A stretch of DNA of 64,000 nt from NCBI GenBank assembly GCA_024123915.1, contig CP099650.1, forward strand, positions 7,192,001-7,256,000. Reading direction: 5' to 3'. The translations under genes and the position numbers were made by a program. The notes beneath the pieces are model-generated. The model searched no databases, was not told where the DNA came from, and saw only the letters and a program-made list of their open reading frames with translations. This document shows positions 35,253 through 44,215 of this stretch, piece after piece (positions within the stretch are counted from its first letter, which is position 1; every line of letters begins with the position of its first letter). This DNA is from Oxalobacteraceae bacterium OTU3CAMAD1. GTDB taxonomy: Bacteria > Pseudomonadota > Gammaproteobacteria > Burkholderiales > Burkholderiaceae_D.

Positions 35253-37325
35253 GTGGCGGAGTTCAGAAATCGGCGGTGGTTGAACCGGACGTGGCCGTAC
35301 GTGCTGGCCGCCGTCGTCCTGTTCACGCCGCCGCTGGCGCTGGCCCGGTCCGATCTGGACAAGCGGATTATCGGCCTGCGCGACCAGATCCGCCTGGCGC
35401 CCGAGCGGGCGCTGTTCCAATTGCTCGACCTGCAAAGCCGATACCGCACCGGACCGGCGCGCAGCCAGGCCGAGTTGCTGGTACAGATCAGCACCGCGCG
35501 CAGGCAGCTGCGCCAGTTCGACGCGGCCGAAGCGACCGCCACCCAGGCCATCGCCTATGGCCGCTCCCTTGGCGACGACGTCATCGTCGCCAAGGGAATG
35601 CTGGCCACGGCGGCGGTGGCGTACGAGCGCGAGGACTTCAAGGCCGGTCACCAGATGGTGTTCGCGGCGGAACAGCTGGCGTTGCGCGGCGGCGACAAGT
35701 CCTTACTGGTCGAGGCCGAGCTCGCCGCCGGCGCCGCCAGCATCGAGCAAGGCCGCTTCCCGACCGCGCTGGCCAAGTTTCAAGTGGCGGTCGACGCCGC
35801 GCGCCAGTTGCCGGACGACCCGATGCAGTTATTCTCCGCCGTCCGCGCGCTTAACGGCCTGTATGTCCGGACCAGGGAACGCGACAAGGCTTTCGCCACG
35901 CTGGGCGAGCTGGCGGCGATAACGGAAAAACAGGGCCTGCCGATCCAGATGGTATTGCTCAAGGCCAGCGAACACTACGTGGAGTCGGCCCTCGGCCAGC
36001 CCGAACGCGCCGTGCGCGCGCAACTGGACAGCCTGGCCCTGATACGCAAGCTGGGCACCAATTACCGGCTCAACGCCACGCTCAACAACCTGGCCGACGG
36101 TTATCTGAGACGGCGCGACTACGCGCGGGCGGCGCAGTACGCGGGCGAGGCGTTGCGGGTGGCGCAGGATGGCAACCCCGAGGGCAGCGACGCAACCGCG
36201 CTGGTGAACCTGGGCCACGCCTACCTGGGCATGGGACGCATCGCCGAAGGCAAAAAAAACTTTGAGGCCGGCCTGGCATGGTTCGAAAAGTCCAACAGTA
36301 AACCCGACCAGCAGGAAGCCTATCTGGAATATGGTCAGGCGCTTGAAAGAGCCGGCGACATGGCCGGCGCGGTGGCGGCCTACCACCGCGAGCGCGCCAT
36401 TTCCAACGAGCTGTTCGAGATCCGGCGGCAGCAGGCGCTGCTGGAACTGCAGGAGCGCTACGAGGCGGACCGCAAGCAGCGGCAGATCGAGTTGCTCAGC
36501 AAAGAGAACGACAACCGCCGCCAGCAGCAACGCGTCTGGTGGCTGCTGGCGGCGCTGTTCGCGCTGGCGTCGGTGGTGGTCGGCCTGCTGTACCGCAAGG
36601 TGCGCCAGGCCAACGCCTGCCTGGAAGTCAAGAACTTCGAGCTGAAGGCGCAGTCGACCCTCGATCCGCTGACGGGGCTGTACAACCGGCGCCACTTCCA
36701 GGACACCATGGCTTGCCTGGGCGCGCACGACAAGCCGCCGGCCCACGCCGGCGGCGACGACATCGTCGGCGCCATGTTCCTGCTCGACGCCGACCATTTC
36801 AAGCAGATCAACGACACCTACGGCCACGCCGCCGGCGACGCGGTGCTGAAGATGATCGCCGAGAACCTGCGCATCGCGCTGCGCGAGACCGACATGATCG
36901 TGCGCTGGGGCGGCGAGGAATTCCTGGCCTTCATCCCCGCGCTGCCGCGCCACCGCATCGAGGAGGTCGCGCGGCGCATCCTGGCCGGCATCGCCGCGCA
37001 GACCGTGCGCCACCAGGAGTACGAAATCTCGGTGTGCGTCTCGGTCGGCTACGCCCCGTTCCCGCTGGCGCCGGCGGGCGTGCCGCTGTCCTGGGAGCGG
37101 GTGGTCAACCTGACCGACATGGCGCTGTACCTGGCCAAGGCGAACGGCCGCAACCGCGCCTTCGGCGTGCGCGGCTTCGACAACTTCCAGCGCACCTCGA
37201 TGGAGGAGGTCGAGCAGGACCTGGAGCGCGCCTGGCGCGCCGGCTATGTGGATCTGAACCTGGTACTGGGCGGCGCGCCGGAGGCGCCGGCGCAAGACCA
37301 CCACGTGGTCGCCTTGGGTGCTTAG
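35253..37325 (+). CDS. Diguanylate cyclase with periplasmic TPR sensor domain
   Basis: 690 aa from the GTG at 35253 (MAEFRNRRWLNRTWPYVL), with GGGGG 6 bases upstream; an ATG at 35193 is possible. A signal/TM segment ends LALARS. Residues about 30-400 are TPR-like helical repeats, probably periplasmic. A TM helix (VWWLLAALFALASVVVGLLY, about 428-447) and a short coiled coil lead to the GGDEF domain: LDPLTGLYNRRHFQDTM, FLLDADHFKQINDTYGHAAGDAVL, RWGGEEFLAF. The GGEEF active site (about 553) and the I-site RETD five residues upstream are intact, so c-di-GMP synthesis with product inhibition is expected. Confidence 0.92.
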   Translation: MAEFRNRRWLNRTWPYVLAAVVLFTPPLALARSDLDKRIIGLRDQIRLAPERALFQLLDLQSRYRTGPARSQAELLVQISTARRQLRQFDAAEATATQAIAYGRSLGDDVIVAKGMLATAAVAYEREDFKAGHQMVFAAEQLALRGGDKSLLVEAELAAGAASIEQGRFPTALAKFQVAVDAARQLPDDPMQLFSAVRALNGLYVRTRERDKAFATLGELAAITEKQGLPIQMVLLKASEHYVESALGQPERAVRAQLDSLALIRKLGTNYRLNATLNNLADGYLRRRDYARAAQYAGEALRVAQDGNPEGSDATALVNLGHAYLGMGRIAEGKKNFEAGLAWFEKSNSKPDQQEAYLEYGQALERAGDMAGAVAAYHRERAISNELFEIRRQQALLELQERYEADRKQRQIELLSKENDNRRQQQRVWWLLAALFALASVVVGLLYRKVRQANACLEVKNFELKAQSTLDPLTGLYNRRHFQDTMACLGAHDKPPAHAGGDDIVGAMFLLDADHFKQINDTYGHAAGDAVLKMIAENLRIALRETDMIVRWGGEEFLAFIPALPRHRIEEVARRILAGIAAQTVRHQEYEISVCVSVGYAPFPLAPAGVPLSWERVVNLTDMALYLAKANGRNRAFGVRGFDNFQRTSMEEVEQDLERAWRAGYVDLNLVLGGAPEAPAQDHHVVALGA

Positions 37326-37354
37326 CCTGGGCTGTCCATCCCATCCCGCAATCC

Positions 37355-37402
37355 ATTTTTAACGTTTTGATCGAGAATCTCTGTATTTTTAACGTTTTCA
37401 TC
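37355..37402. repeat. 30-bp-spaced direct repeat in intergenic region
   Basis: ATTTTTAACGTTTT followed by GATC (37355-37372) and by CATC (37385-37402) recurs with a period of exactly 30 bp. Each copy holds the palindrome AACGTT. The gap 37326-37576 between the convergent cyclase and chemotaxis genes is AT-rich at this point, then becomes GC-rich. The rest holds no supported gene. Confidence 0.6.
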
Positions 37403-37476
37403 CAAAAAAGAATGTTTTGGGAGAGACTAGACCTGTTTAAACAAAAATGTTGCGGGGCTGAACATGGAGGCACTGG

Positions 37477-37557
37477 ACAGAGCGGCGCGAGATCGTCGTG
37501 CCGGTGACGCTGCAACTGTGCGCCACCACGGCGCCCTGCATGCCGTCGGCGTGACGG
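37477..37557 (+). pseudogene. Possible short remnant of a DsbD-like N-terminal domain
   Basis: A 26-codon frame reads WTERREIVVPVTLQLC then ATTAPCMPSA and stops. The pattern (IVVPVTLQLCxxxxPC) resembles the strand with paired cysteines of a thiol:disulfide interchange domain. No start codon or ribosome site belongs to it, and a different 38-codon frame from ATG 37464 overlaps it. This may be the end of a deleted gene or chance. Low certainty. Confidence 0.2.
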
Positions 37558-37576
37558 CGAACATCGACGCGCCCGG

Positions 37577-39304
37577 TTAGAACTCTTCCCATTCGCCGCC
37601 GGGGGCGCCGCTGCCGGCGGTTGCCAGTTTCAGCGGCTTGGCGGCCACTTGGGGACGTGGCGCAGGGCGGCTCGCGGTGGCGGCCGTTTTGGCGGCCAAT
37701 GCCGGCCGTTTGGCCACCGCCACCGCCGGCGCCGGCATGTCGACGCTCTCGCTGGTCTTGAACACGCTGACCAGCTCGGCCAGCCTGGCCGCCTGGTCCT
37801 GCAGCGCCTGCGAGGCCGCCGCCGCCTCCTCCACCAACGCGGCGTTTTGCTGGGTGGTGTTGTCCATCTGGACGATGGCCTGGTTGATCTGGTCGATGCC
37901 TTGCGTCTGCTCCTGGTTGGCCGCGCTGATCTCGCTCATGATGTCGGTGACGCTACGGATGCTGTCGACGATGCCCTGCATCGTCGAGCCCGCCTGATCG
38001 ACCAGCGTGGCGCCGGCCTCCACCTGCTCGACCGAGGCGCCGATCAGGGCCTTGATCTCCTTGGCGGCGGCGGCCGAGCGTTGCGCCAGGTTGCGCACCT
38101 CGGAGGCGACCACGGCGAATCCCCGGCCCTGCTCGCCGGCGCGGGCCGCCTCGACCGCCGCGTTCAGCGCCAGAATATTGGTCTGGAACGCGATGCCGTC
38201 GATCACGCCGATGATGTCGACGATCTTGCTCGACGACGCATTGATCGAGCCCATCGTCTCGACCACCCGGGCCACCACCGCGCCGCCCTTGGTGGCGATG
38301 TCCGAGGCCGAGATCGCCAGTTGGTTGGCCTGGCGGGCGTTGTCGGCGTTCTGTTTGACGGTCGAGGTCATCTCCTCCATCGACGACGCGGTTTCCTCCA
38401 GCGAGCTGGCCTGCTCCTCGGTGCGCGACGACAGATCGAGGTTGCCCACCGCGATCTGGCGCGTGGCCGCGCCGATGCTGACGGTGCCGGCGCGCACCTG
38501 GTTGACGATGCCTTCGAGGCTGGCGCGCATCTCGCTCATGAAGAACAGCAAGCTCTGCTTGTCGTTGGCCTGCACCTCGACATGCACATTCAAATCCCCC
38601 TTGGCGATGTTGCGCACGATCTCGGCCGCATAGGCAGGGTCGCCGCCAAGCTGGGTCCGCACGCTGCGCAGCACGGCCACCACGATCAGGATGCTGAGCG
38701 CGATCGCGGCGGCGCTCAAGCCGATGATCCAGGCACGCGCGCCGTCGTACATCACGTTGCCGTCCGCGCTGGCCTGCCTGCCGCCGGCGACATTGAGCTC
38801 GACGAGCTTCAGCAAATCCCCGCTGGCCTCGTCGAACTGCACTTGCGAATTGCCGCGCACCAGGTTTCTCGCCTCGTCGTTGGCGTTGGCGCGCGACAGC
38901 TCCAGCACTTTCTTGTGTTCTGCCAGATATTCGTTCCAGTTTTTCAGGAACGCATCATACATTTTCCGTTCCTGCGGTGAGCTGATCAGCGCAGCGTATT
39001 CGGCACGGTTTTTCTCGAATTGCACCATCAGTTTCGCCATCTCCTGCTCGTACCGGCTCATGTCCCTGGCGTCGGCCGAGAGGATGTGCTGGAGCGCGGC
39101 GATGCGGAAGTCGGACGTGTTGGTGTTCATGTCCGAGGTGGCGCGGACGCTGGGCATCCAGTTGATTTCCATGTCGGTGGAGGTCTGGTTGACCCGTCCC
39201 AACTGCACGACGGAAAAGATGGCGACCACCAAGGTCAGCGTCAACACGGACGCGAACGAGACGATCAATTTGGTGGACATTTTTAAGCTGGAAAACCATT
39301 GCAT
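37577..39304 (-). CDS. Methyl-accepting chemotaxis protein with C-terminal CheR-type pentapeptide
   Basis: 575 aa from [17 protein letters not shown] at 39304, with GGGAGC upstream. TM1 is about 10-30; a periplasmic four-helix-bundle domain (about 35-190) lacks known ligand residues; TM2 is [21 protein letters not shown]; a HAMP segment follows ([21 protein letters not shown]). The cytoplasmic signalling hairpin has the invariant tip region [34 protein letters not shown]. The C-terminus ends in EWEEF, resembling the NWETF tether of E. coli Tar/Tsr for CheR and CheB, after a Pro/Ala linker. It converges on the c-di-GMP cyclase gene. Confidence 0.96.
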   Translation of the reverse strand: MQWFSSLKMSTKLIVSFASVLTLTLVVAIFSVVQLGRVNQTSTDMEINWMPSVRATSDMNTNTSDFRIAALQHILSADARDMSRYEQEMAKLMVQFEKNRAEYAALISSPQERKMYDAFLKNWNEYLAEHKKVLELSRANANDEARNLVRGNSQVQFDEASGDLLKLVELNVAGGRQASADGNVMYDGARAWIIGLSAAAIALSILIVVAVLRSVRTQLGGDPAYAAEIVRNIAKGDLNVHVEVQANDKQSLLFFMSEMRASLEGIVNQVRAGTVSIGAATRQIAVGNLDLSSRTEEQASSLEETASSMEEMTSTVKQNADNARQANQLAISASDIATKGGAVVARVVETMGSINASSSKIVDIIGVIDGIAFQTNILALNAAVEAARAGEQGRGFAVVASEVRNLAQRSAAAAKEIKALIGASVEQVEAGATLVDQAGSTMQGIVDSIRSVTDIMSEISAANQEQTQGIDQINQAIVQMDNTTQQNAALVEEAAAASQALQDQAARLAELVSVFKTSESVDMPAPAVAVAKRPALAAKTAATASRPAPRPQVAAKPLKLATAGSGAPGGEWEEF

Positions 39305-39523
39305 GACATTGCTCCCCGTTTTTGATAAGGCTTGCAATTGCGGTGACCGGCGCTGTTGGAGGGATGATATGGATGTTGATCCAGATCACTTTAGTCCGAA
39401 CATTGCTTGTAGTCCAGAAGTGAAATCGAGGTTGTGAACAGTCGGCAACACCCATCCCCGCATGTCGCCTCCGTCAAGCGAGTCCATGTATTCATTGGGT
39501 CGCTTTAATGTTGCATCCCGCTG

Positions 39524-40432
39524 TTAGCGGGCTCGCGGCCACTTGGCGTACACCGCCAGCGGGATCAGGAATGGATACAGGCTCCAGATCGCGCGGCCGT
39601 CCACCCGCACCGACAAGGCTGCGTAAGCAGGGGGCAATGCCATCAGCAACAGCATGGTTTTCAACGGCGTCAGCGACGGCGGAATGTGTTTCCAGCCGAG
39701 CGCCGCCAGCGGCACGACGATGACCGCCGCGCTGGCCACCGACAACAAGGTGCGCACGTCGTGCAACGCGGCCCACAACGTCCCCAGGCTGGGCACCCAC
39801 AGGTAGCTGGGCAGGCCGGGCAACAACCACCACCGGACCAACAGCAGCCAGCCGGCCGCGACGGCCAACGCCGCGATGCCGGCGGCGATGCCGACGCGTC
39901 GAAACACCAGCAGCCACACCAGCAGCAGGATGTTTTCCTCGCGGATGGCGGTCGCGGCCAACGCGGCGCCGACGGCCAGCCACGGCTGGCCGGTGATCAC
40001 GCCCAGCACGAACAGCGTGCGGGCGCACAAGGCGCCGGGGTCGGTCAGCAGGTAGGACGCGTACCAGAACGTCGGCACCGAGAACACCAGCAGCAAGCCG
40101 GCGAAGACGACCTGCCGGCGGCTCCCGCCGACGCGGGCGACGATCCACGACAGGGCGCCGGCGGCAACGCTGATCGCCAGCCAGTTGACCGCCGCGAAGG
40201 TGTTGCGCAACTCGCCCGGCAGGTACGCCGCCAGCGCCGGGATCAGCAGCCGGTAGGGAAATGGCGCGCGCAATTCGCTGAACGCCGCCTCGCCGCGCAG
40301 ATACCTGGCGGTGTTGAAATAGGCCAGCGAGTCCTCGACCGTCCGGCCCCAATGCGGCTGCATCAACAGCAGCGCGGCGGCGCCGAGGAACGCGAACAGG
40401 ACGCCCCAGTGGAGCGCGCGCCAGTCGGACAT
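39524..40432 (-). CDS. Polytopic membrane protein of unknown function
   Basis: 302 aa from MSDWRALHWGVLFAF at 40432; in-frame ATGs further upstream (40499, 40588) add a hydrophilic stretch. About eight to nine hydrophobic helices are visible: HWGVLFAFLGAAALLLM, TFAAVNWLAISVAAGALSWIV, QVVFAGLLLVFSVPTFW, LFVLGVITGQPWLAVGAAL, ILLLVWLLVF, IAAGIAALAVAAGWLLLV, VASAAVIVVPLAALGW and LYPFLIPLAVYA. The first periplasmic loop (YFNTARYLRGEAAFSELRAPFPYRLLIPAL) recalls lipid-linked glycosyltransferases, where such loops carry catalytic acids, but no DD/DE pair is decisive. Overlapping frames in other phases are shadows. Confidence 0.7.
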   Translation of the reverse strand: MSDWRALHWGVLFAFLGAAALLLMQPHWGRTVEDSLAYFNTARYLRGEAAFSELRAPFPYRLLIPALAAYLPGELRNTFAAVNWLAISVAAGALSWIVARVGGSRRQVVFAGLLLVFSVPTFWYASYLLTDPGALCARTLFVLGVITGQPWLAVGAALAATAIREENILLLVWLLVFRRVGIAAGIAALAVAAGWLLLVRWWLLPGLPSYLWVPSLGTLWAALHDVRTLLSVASAAVIVVPLAALGWKHIPPSLTPLKTMLLLMALPPAYAALSVRVDGRAIWSLYPFLIPLAVYAKWPRAR

Positions 40433-40584
40433 CGTGGGGTGGCGGGGCGCCGGGCGGACATGGTCTCCGGGGGCGCCGGTCTGGAAAGTAAAAAACATAG
40501 GGACGGTGGACTGGGCGAACGGGCGCCATCGGGAACAAGGGTGGCAATTATAAGATCGAAACCGCCGACTAGCTGTTTTTAACA

Positions 40585-40632
40585 ACATTTCCGGAAATGT
40601 ATCCCGGCCCGCATATGCCGCCCGGCATATGC
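40585..40632. promoter_or_regulatory. Two palindromic sites in the leader region of the CzcE-like gene
   Basis: ACATTTCCGGAAATGT (40585-40600) is a perfect 16-bp palindrome. GCATATGC occurs twice (40611-40618 and 40625-40632), separated by CGCCCG, so the 22-bp block is also nearly symmetrical. Both lie in the 336-bp gap 40433-40768 between the divergent membrane protein gene and the CzcE-like gene. They have operator form; the regulator is unknown. Confidence 0.5.
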
Positions 40633-40687
40633 CCTCCCCCCCGGTCGGCAGATTTTAGGTGTCGACAACCTCCCCATACTGTGTTCA

Positions 40688-40710
40688 TCGGCAGCAAATC
40701 GAATGCTGCC
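40688..40710 (+). promoter_or_regulatory. Hairpin in the 5' region of the CzcE-like gene
   Basis: CGGCAGCA (40688-40695), loop AATCGAA, TGCTGCCG (40703-40710): a perfect 8-bp stem with 7-base loop, 58 bp upstream of the ATG. It could be an operator or a structured 5' leader. Confidence 0.4.
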
Positions 40711-40768
40711 GGCAAACCTGTCCGCAAGAATGGACTCAACCGTCGCACAATTTGAAGGAACTACCATC

Positions 40769-41101
40769 ATGTTTAAATCGATCCGCACCGCAGCCCTGGT
40801 CACCGCCCTGTTCGCCACGACCGCCACCGCTTTCGCGGCCACCGTCGACACGGCCAAATACGGCACCACCGCGCCGGCGGCCGGCGCCCACCGCCAGATC
40901 GTGATCACGGAAAAGACCAAGCACGTCCGCGTGGAAAACGGCGAGACCGTGGAATTCAAGGTCAACGGCACCAGCTTCACCTGGCACTTCCAGACCTTGC
41001 ATCACGAGACGTCGTTCGACCTGGCCAAGATCGCCCCGGCCGGCACGTTCAAGAAGAAGGTAACGGTCTACGTCGCCTCCAACCCGCTGTACCGCAGCTA
41101 A
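40769..41101 (+). CDS. CzcE-family periplasmic heavy-metal-binding protein
   Basis: 110 aa from MFKSIRTAALVTALFATTAT at 40769, with AAGGAA at 40755-40760. Signal peptide ends AFAAT. The mature domain GETVEFKVNGTSFTWHFQTL, TSFDLAKIAPAGTF and VTVYVASNPLY matches the CzcE family, small periplasmic copper-binding proteins described from Cupriavidus metallidurans; HFQTLHHETSFD supplies His residues for metal. No czcCBA efflux or two-component genes are nearby, so this is an orphan. Three palindromic elements upstream suggest specific control. Confidence 0.85.
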   Translation: MFKSIRTAALVTALFATTATAFAATVDTAKYGTTAPAAGAHRQIVITEKTKHVRVENGETVEFKVNGTSFTWHFQTLHHETSFDLAKIAPAGTFKKKVTVYVASNPLYRS

Positions 41102-41164
41102 GCGGCAGCGTGGGTCCGGCCAGGCGGCCGGGCCCACATTTCACCTGAAACAACATCGAACGGA

Positions 41165-42565
41165 TCAGTGCTCGCTGATCTTCGAGCCGTTCTCGCGCGG
41201 CATGTAGTGGTAGGTGCGCAGCTTGTGCTGGATGTCGATGGCCGGGTTCTTGAGCAGCTTGACCATCTCGGCGCCGGCCAGCAGCACCGGACCGTAGCCG
41301 TGCATCGCGTCGACGCTGACCGGACGGTTGTAGTAGTACACCTGGTCGCTGGCGAAGGTGGTGCCGACGCAGGTGCCTTCCACTTGTCCCTTGGCGTTGA
41401 TGCGCGTGCTCAGGCCGATCCATCCGGCCTGGGCGATCGAGCCGTAGGTGGTCGGGCTGATCCAGCCCTCGTTGATCGCGTGCGCGTACACGTAGACGAA
41501 GATCGCGGTGGCCGACGTTTCCAGATACGAATCGTTACGGTCGAGCATCTGATGCCACAGGCCGGTGCCCGACTGCAGCTCGGCGATGCCGCGCAGGCTG
41601 GCGCGCAGCTGGGCCAGCACCTTCGGATAGGCTGGATGGTCCTTCGGCAGCACGTCGAGCAGGTCGCTCATCGACAACACCGCCCAGCCGTTGGCGCGCG
41701 CCCAGTAGAAGTGCGGCGCGTCCGGGTTGTTGGCGTTCCAGCCGTGCGTGAACAGGCCCTTGCGCTCGTTGAACAGGCGCTGGGCCATCGTCAGCACGTT
41801 GGAGGCGGCGTCGTCGAACCAGGCCTTGTCGCCGGTCAGGTGGCCCATCTCGGCCAGCGCCGGAATGCCCATGTACATGTCGTCGGCCCACAGCGACGAG
41901 GCCTGCGGACGCTGGCGCGCGAAGGTGCCGTCGTCGAGGCGGTACTGCTTCTTCTGAACGTAGCCGCTGCAGGTGTCGATCATCCCTTTCAGATCCGGGC
42001 CGACCTTGGCGAAGCGGGCGCGCACCAGCGCGGCGCACATCGAGCCGCTGTCGTCGAGCGAGCGCGGCTCCAGAAAGCGGGTGAAGCTGTTGGCCCGGCC
42101 CAGCTTGAACTGGGTTTCCTGCGCCTGGAAGTACGGCTGCGTGTCCTTGAAGAATTGCAGGTGGCGGCGGGTGACGTCGCTGTAGCGCTTGTCGCCGGTG
42201 ACCTCGGCCGCCTTCAGCAAGCCGGAATGGATCACGCCCATCTCGTACACCATCAGGCCGAAGTCGCCGGGCGACTTCTCGAACACGGCGCCGGCGACCG
42301 GCTTCTTGAGGTCGGTGACCGGCTTGCCGGTCGCCTTGTCGACGATGCGGGTCGGCGTGATGCTGTCGATGTAGCCGCGCACGCGGTCGAGCGCGCCGAC
42401 GATCTCGGCCTCGGTCGGCTTTTTGTAGGGGACCGGATAGGTGCCCTCGCCGGCGTCGTTGGCGCTTTTGTTGTCGGGGTTGCGGAACGGGCCGTCGGCG
42501 TGAACGGCGCCGGCGGCGAGGACGGCGGCCACCAGCAGGGCCAGTCGGCGAGGCAATTGCTTCAT
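41165..42565 (-). CDS. Glycoside hydrolase family 88/105 (unsaturated rhamnogalacturonyl hydrolase type)
   Basis: 466 aa from MKQLPRRLALLVAAVLAAG at 42565 (a TTG two codons upstream is possible), with a signal peptide ending AVHAD. GH105 enzymes release unsaturated galacturonate from products of pectin lyases. Family features: YRLDDGTFARQRPQASSLWADDMYMGIPALAEMG with the catalytic-region DD, FTHGWNANNPDAPHFYWARANGWAVLSMSDLLDVLP, LWHQMLDRNDSYLETSATAIFVY, and YYYNRPVSVDAMHGYGPVLLAGAE. The signal peptide places it in the periplasm, consistent with oligosaccharide processing. It stands alone; no pectate lyase is adjacent. Confidence 0.9.
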   Translation of the reverse strand: MKQLPRRLALLVAAVLAAGAVHADGPFRNPDNKSANDAGEGTYPVPYKKPTEAEIVGALDRVRGYIDSITPTRIVDKATGKPVTDLKKPVAGAVFEKSPGDFGLMVYEMGVIHSGLLKAAEVTGDKRYSDVTRRHLQFFKDTQPYFQAQETQFKLGRANSFTRFLEPRSLDDSGSMCAALVRARFAKVGPDLKGMIDTCSGYVQKKQYRLDDGTFARQRPQASSLWADDMYMGIPALAEMGHLTGDKAWFDDAASNVLTMAQRLFNERKGLFTHGWNANNPDAPHFYWARANGWAVLSMSDLLDVLPKDHPAYPKVLAQLRASLRGIAELQSGTGLWHQMLDRNDSYLETSATAIFVYVYAHAINEGWISPTTYGSIAQAGWIGLSTRINAKGQVEGTCVGTTFASDQVYYYNRPVSVDAMHGYGPVLLAGAEMVKLLKNPAIDIQHKLRTYHYMPRENGSKISEH

Positions 42566-42683
42566 TGTCAACCTTTCTATTTATATCGGTAAAATTGAAT
42601 CTCCGATACGAAGGCTAGGCAAGGTCGGGGATTACGTCAAGCACTAATTAAACGTTTACCTATCAGACCACAATTTCAAGTGG

Positions 42684-43124
42684 TCAGACCGCCTTCTGCG
42701 GCCACGCCCCCACTTGATTGAGCATGCCGAACCAGTCTTCCAGGTGCCAGGTGCGGGTGATGCGGTCGGCCGACAGATGGTGGAACTCGTGGATGGCGAT
42801 GTCGATCGGCTTGCCGGTCGGCGCGATGCCGAGGAACTCGCCGAGATGGGTGCCGGTGATGCGCGCGCGCACGGCGGCGCGGCCGTCGCGACCGAAAATA
42901 TCGAGGATCGTGATCTTCACGTCCGGGAAGGCGGTGGTGAACAGCCCGATCACCGGTTTCATGCCCGCCAGGCCGGGCTGCTGGTTCGGACCGAGCGGAA
43001 TATCCTCCCAATCGACCGCCAATGCCAGGTCGAGCCGGTCGGGCTGCTTGTCGTTAAAGGCGCAGTAAAGGTTTTCGATGGCTTGCTGCTGGGCCGTGGT
43101 CAGGCCGTTGTCCTGGATGGTCAT
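42684..43124 (-). CDS. SnoaL-like / ester cyclase family protein
   Basis: 146 aa from MTIQDNGLTTAQQQAIENLY at 43124; an ATG at 43154 would add ten residues. The fold is the NTF2-like cone: QAIENLYCAFNDKQPDRLDLAL, GLAGMKPVIGLFTTAFPDVKITILDIF, AVRARITGTHLGEFLGIAPTGKPIDIAIHEFHHLSADRITRTWH. The pattern TGKPIDIAIHEFHHL is the SnoaL/ester cyclase signature, usually with a catalytic-region Asp/His. Members act on polyketides or have unknown small-molecule substrates. Divergent from a LysR regulator across an 89-bp gap with a perfect inverted repeat, so likely controlled by it. Confidence 0.88.
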   Translation of the reverse strand: MTIQDNGLTTAQQQAIENLYCAFNDKQPDRLDLALAVDWEDIPLGPNQQPGLAGMKPVIGLFTTAFPDVKITILDIFGRDGRAAVRARITGTHLGEFLGIAPTGKPIDIAIHEFHHLSADRITRTWHLEDWFGMLNQVGAWPQKAV

Positions 43125-43188
43125 GGTGTGCTTTCGAGTGGTTGATGCGTTCACTTTAGCGGCGACGCGCGCACAACTCCAATCGATA

Positions 43189-43210
43189 ATGGATATGCAG
43201 TAATATCCAT
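43189..43210. promoter_or_regulatory. Perfect inverted repeat abutting the LysR start codon
   Basis: ATGGATAT (43189-43196), 6 bases, ATATCCAT (43203-43210). The right arm ends three bases before the LysR ATG (43214), so the dyad occupies the place of the ribosome-binding site. It lies in the divergent region with the SnoaL-like gene. The shape fits LysR binding and autoregulation. Confidence 0.55.
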
Positions 43211-43213
43211 GCT

Positions 43214-44137
43214 ATGGATTTACATGGAATCGACCTCAACCTCCTCGTCGCCTTCGACGCCCTGATGTGCGAGCGCAACGTGACGCGCGCGGGCGTGCGC
43301 ATCGGCCGCACGCAGCCGGCAATGAGCGCGGCGCTGGCCCGCCTGCGGCTGCTGCTGAAGGACGAACTGTTCGTGCGCAGCGCGGCCGGTCTGCAGCCGA
43401 CGCCGCGCGCGCTGGAACTGGCCTTGCCGCTGGGCGAGGCGCTGGCCAGCATCCAGCGCACCCTGGACTTCACCCAGGCCTTCGACCCCATGAAATCGAC
43501 CTTGCGACCAACCTTGGGGCTGTCGGACCACCCGGCCTTTGTCGTGCTGCCGCCGCTGCTCCAGCGGCTGGCGCGGGTGGCGCCGGGTGTCACGCTGCGG
43601 GTGCGCGCCTTCACCGCGCGCGAGGACGCGCTGGCGCTGCTCGACGCCGGCGAAGTCGACGCCGCCATCGGTGTGCCGGGCGGCAGCACGCCGCGCATTC
43701 CGACCGCGCCCCTGTTCGAGGAGCGCTTCGTCTGTGTGGCGCGCAAAGACCATCCGCTGGCGAACAACAAGACCGTCACGCTCGACGCCTTCCTGGCGCA
43801 CCAGCATTTACTGGTGTCGCCGGAGGGCGACGGCGTCGGCCACGTGGACGTGAAGCTGGCGCAGCTGGGCCGCAAGCGCGACGTCGCCATCGCCCTGCCG
43901 CAGATGTACGCCGCGCCGGCGATCGTCGCCGCCAGCGACGTGCTGGCCACGATGATGGAAGGCGCGGTGCGGGCCAGCGGCCTGCGCGGCGCGCTGGCCG
44001 TGCTGCCGCTGCCGGCCGAGCTGGACTTGGCGCCGGTGCCGTTCGTGCTGCACTGGCACCGCCGCAACGACGCCCATCCGGCCCAGCGCTGGCTGCGCGA
44101 GCAGATCGCGCTGGTGTGCGGGCCATTACGCAACTGA
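43214..44137 (+). CDS. LysR family transcriptional regulator (NodD/PcpR-like branch)
   Basis: 307 aa. MDLHGIDLNLLVAFDALMCERNVTRAGVRIGRTQPAMSAALARLR is the N-terminal HTH of the branch beginning MDLxxxDLNLLxxFDAL. The effector domain has LGLSDHPAFVVLPPLLQRL, VDAAIGVPGG, RFVCVARKDHPLANNKTVTLDAFL. No Shine-Dalgarno is seen before the ATG, where the inverted repeat lies, so translation may start on a leaderless or structured message. Divergent from the SnoaL-like gene, its most likely target. Confidence 0.93.
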   Translation: MDLHGIDLNLLVAFDALMCERNVTRAGVRIGRTQPAMSAALARLRLLLKDELFVRSAAGLQPTPRALELALPLGEALASIQRTLDFTQAFDPMKSTLRPTLGLSDHPAFVVLPPLLQRLARVAPGVTLRVRAFTAREDALALLDAGEVDAAIGVPGGSTPRIPTAPLFEERFVCVARKDHPLANNKTVTLDAFLAHQHLLVSPEGDGVGHVDVKLAQLGRKRDVAIALPQMYAAPAIVAASDVLATMMEGAVRASGLRGALAVLPLPAELDLAPVPFVLHWHRRNDAHPAQRWLREQIALVCGPLRN

Positions 44138-44215
44138 AAATATCGTTCCGTGCGGGCACGGCGAAGCTGGGCACTTCGGCTACACTAGCTGGCATATTCC
44201 CAGCTGCGTCCGCCC

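Noticed and set aside
37464..37580. 38-codon ORF in the cyclase-chemoreceptor gap as a gene
   Set aside because: No ribosome site, overlaps the end of the chemoreceptor gene, and another frame in the same bases gives a better, though weak, similarity.
39492..40547. 351-codon minus-strand frame overlapping the membrane protein
   Set aside because: Arg/Pro-rich and without hydrophobic helices; the overlapping frame ending at 39524 codes for a consistent polytopic membrane protein.
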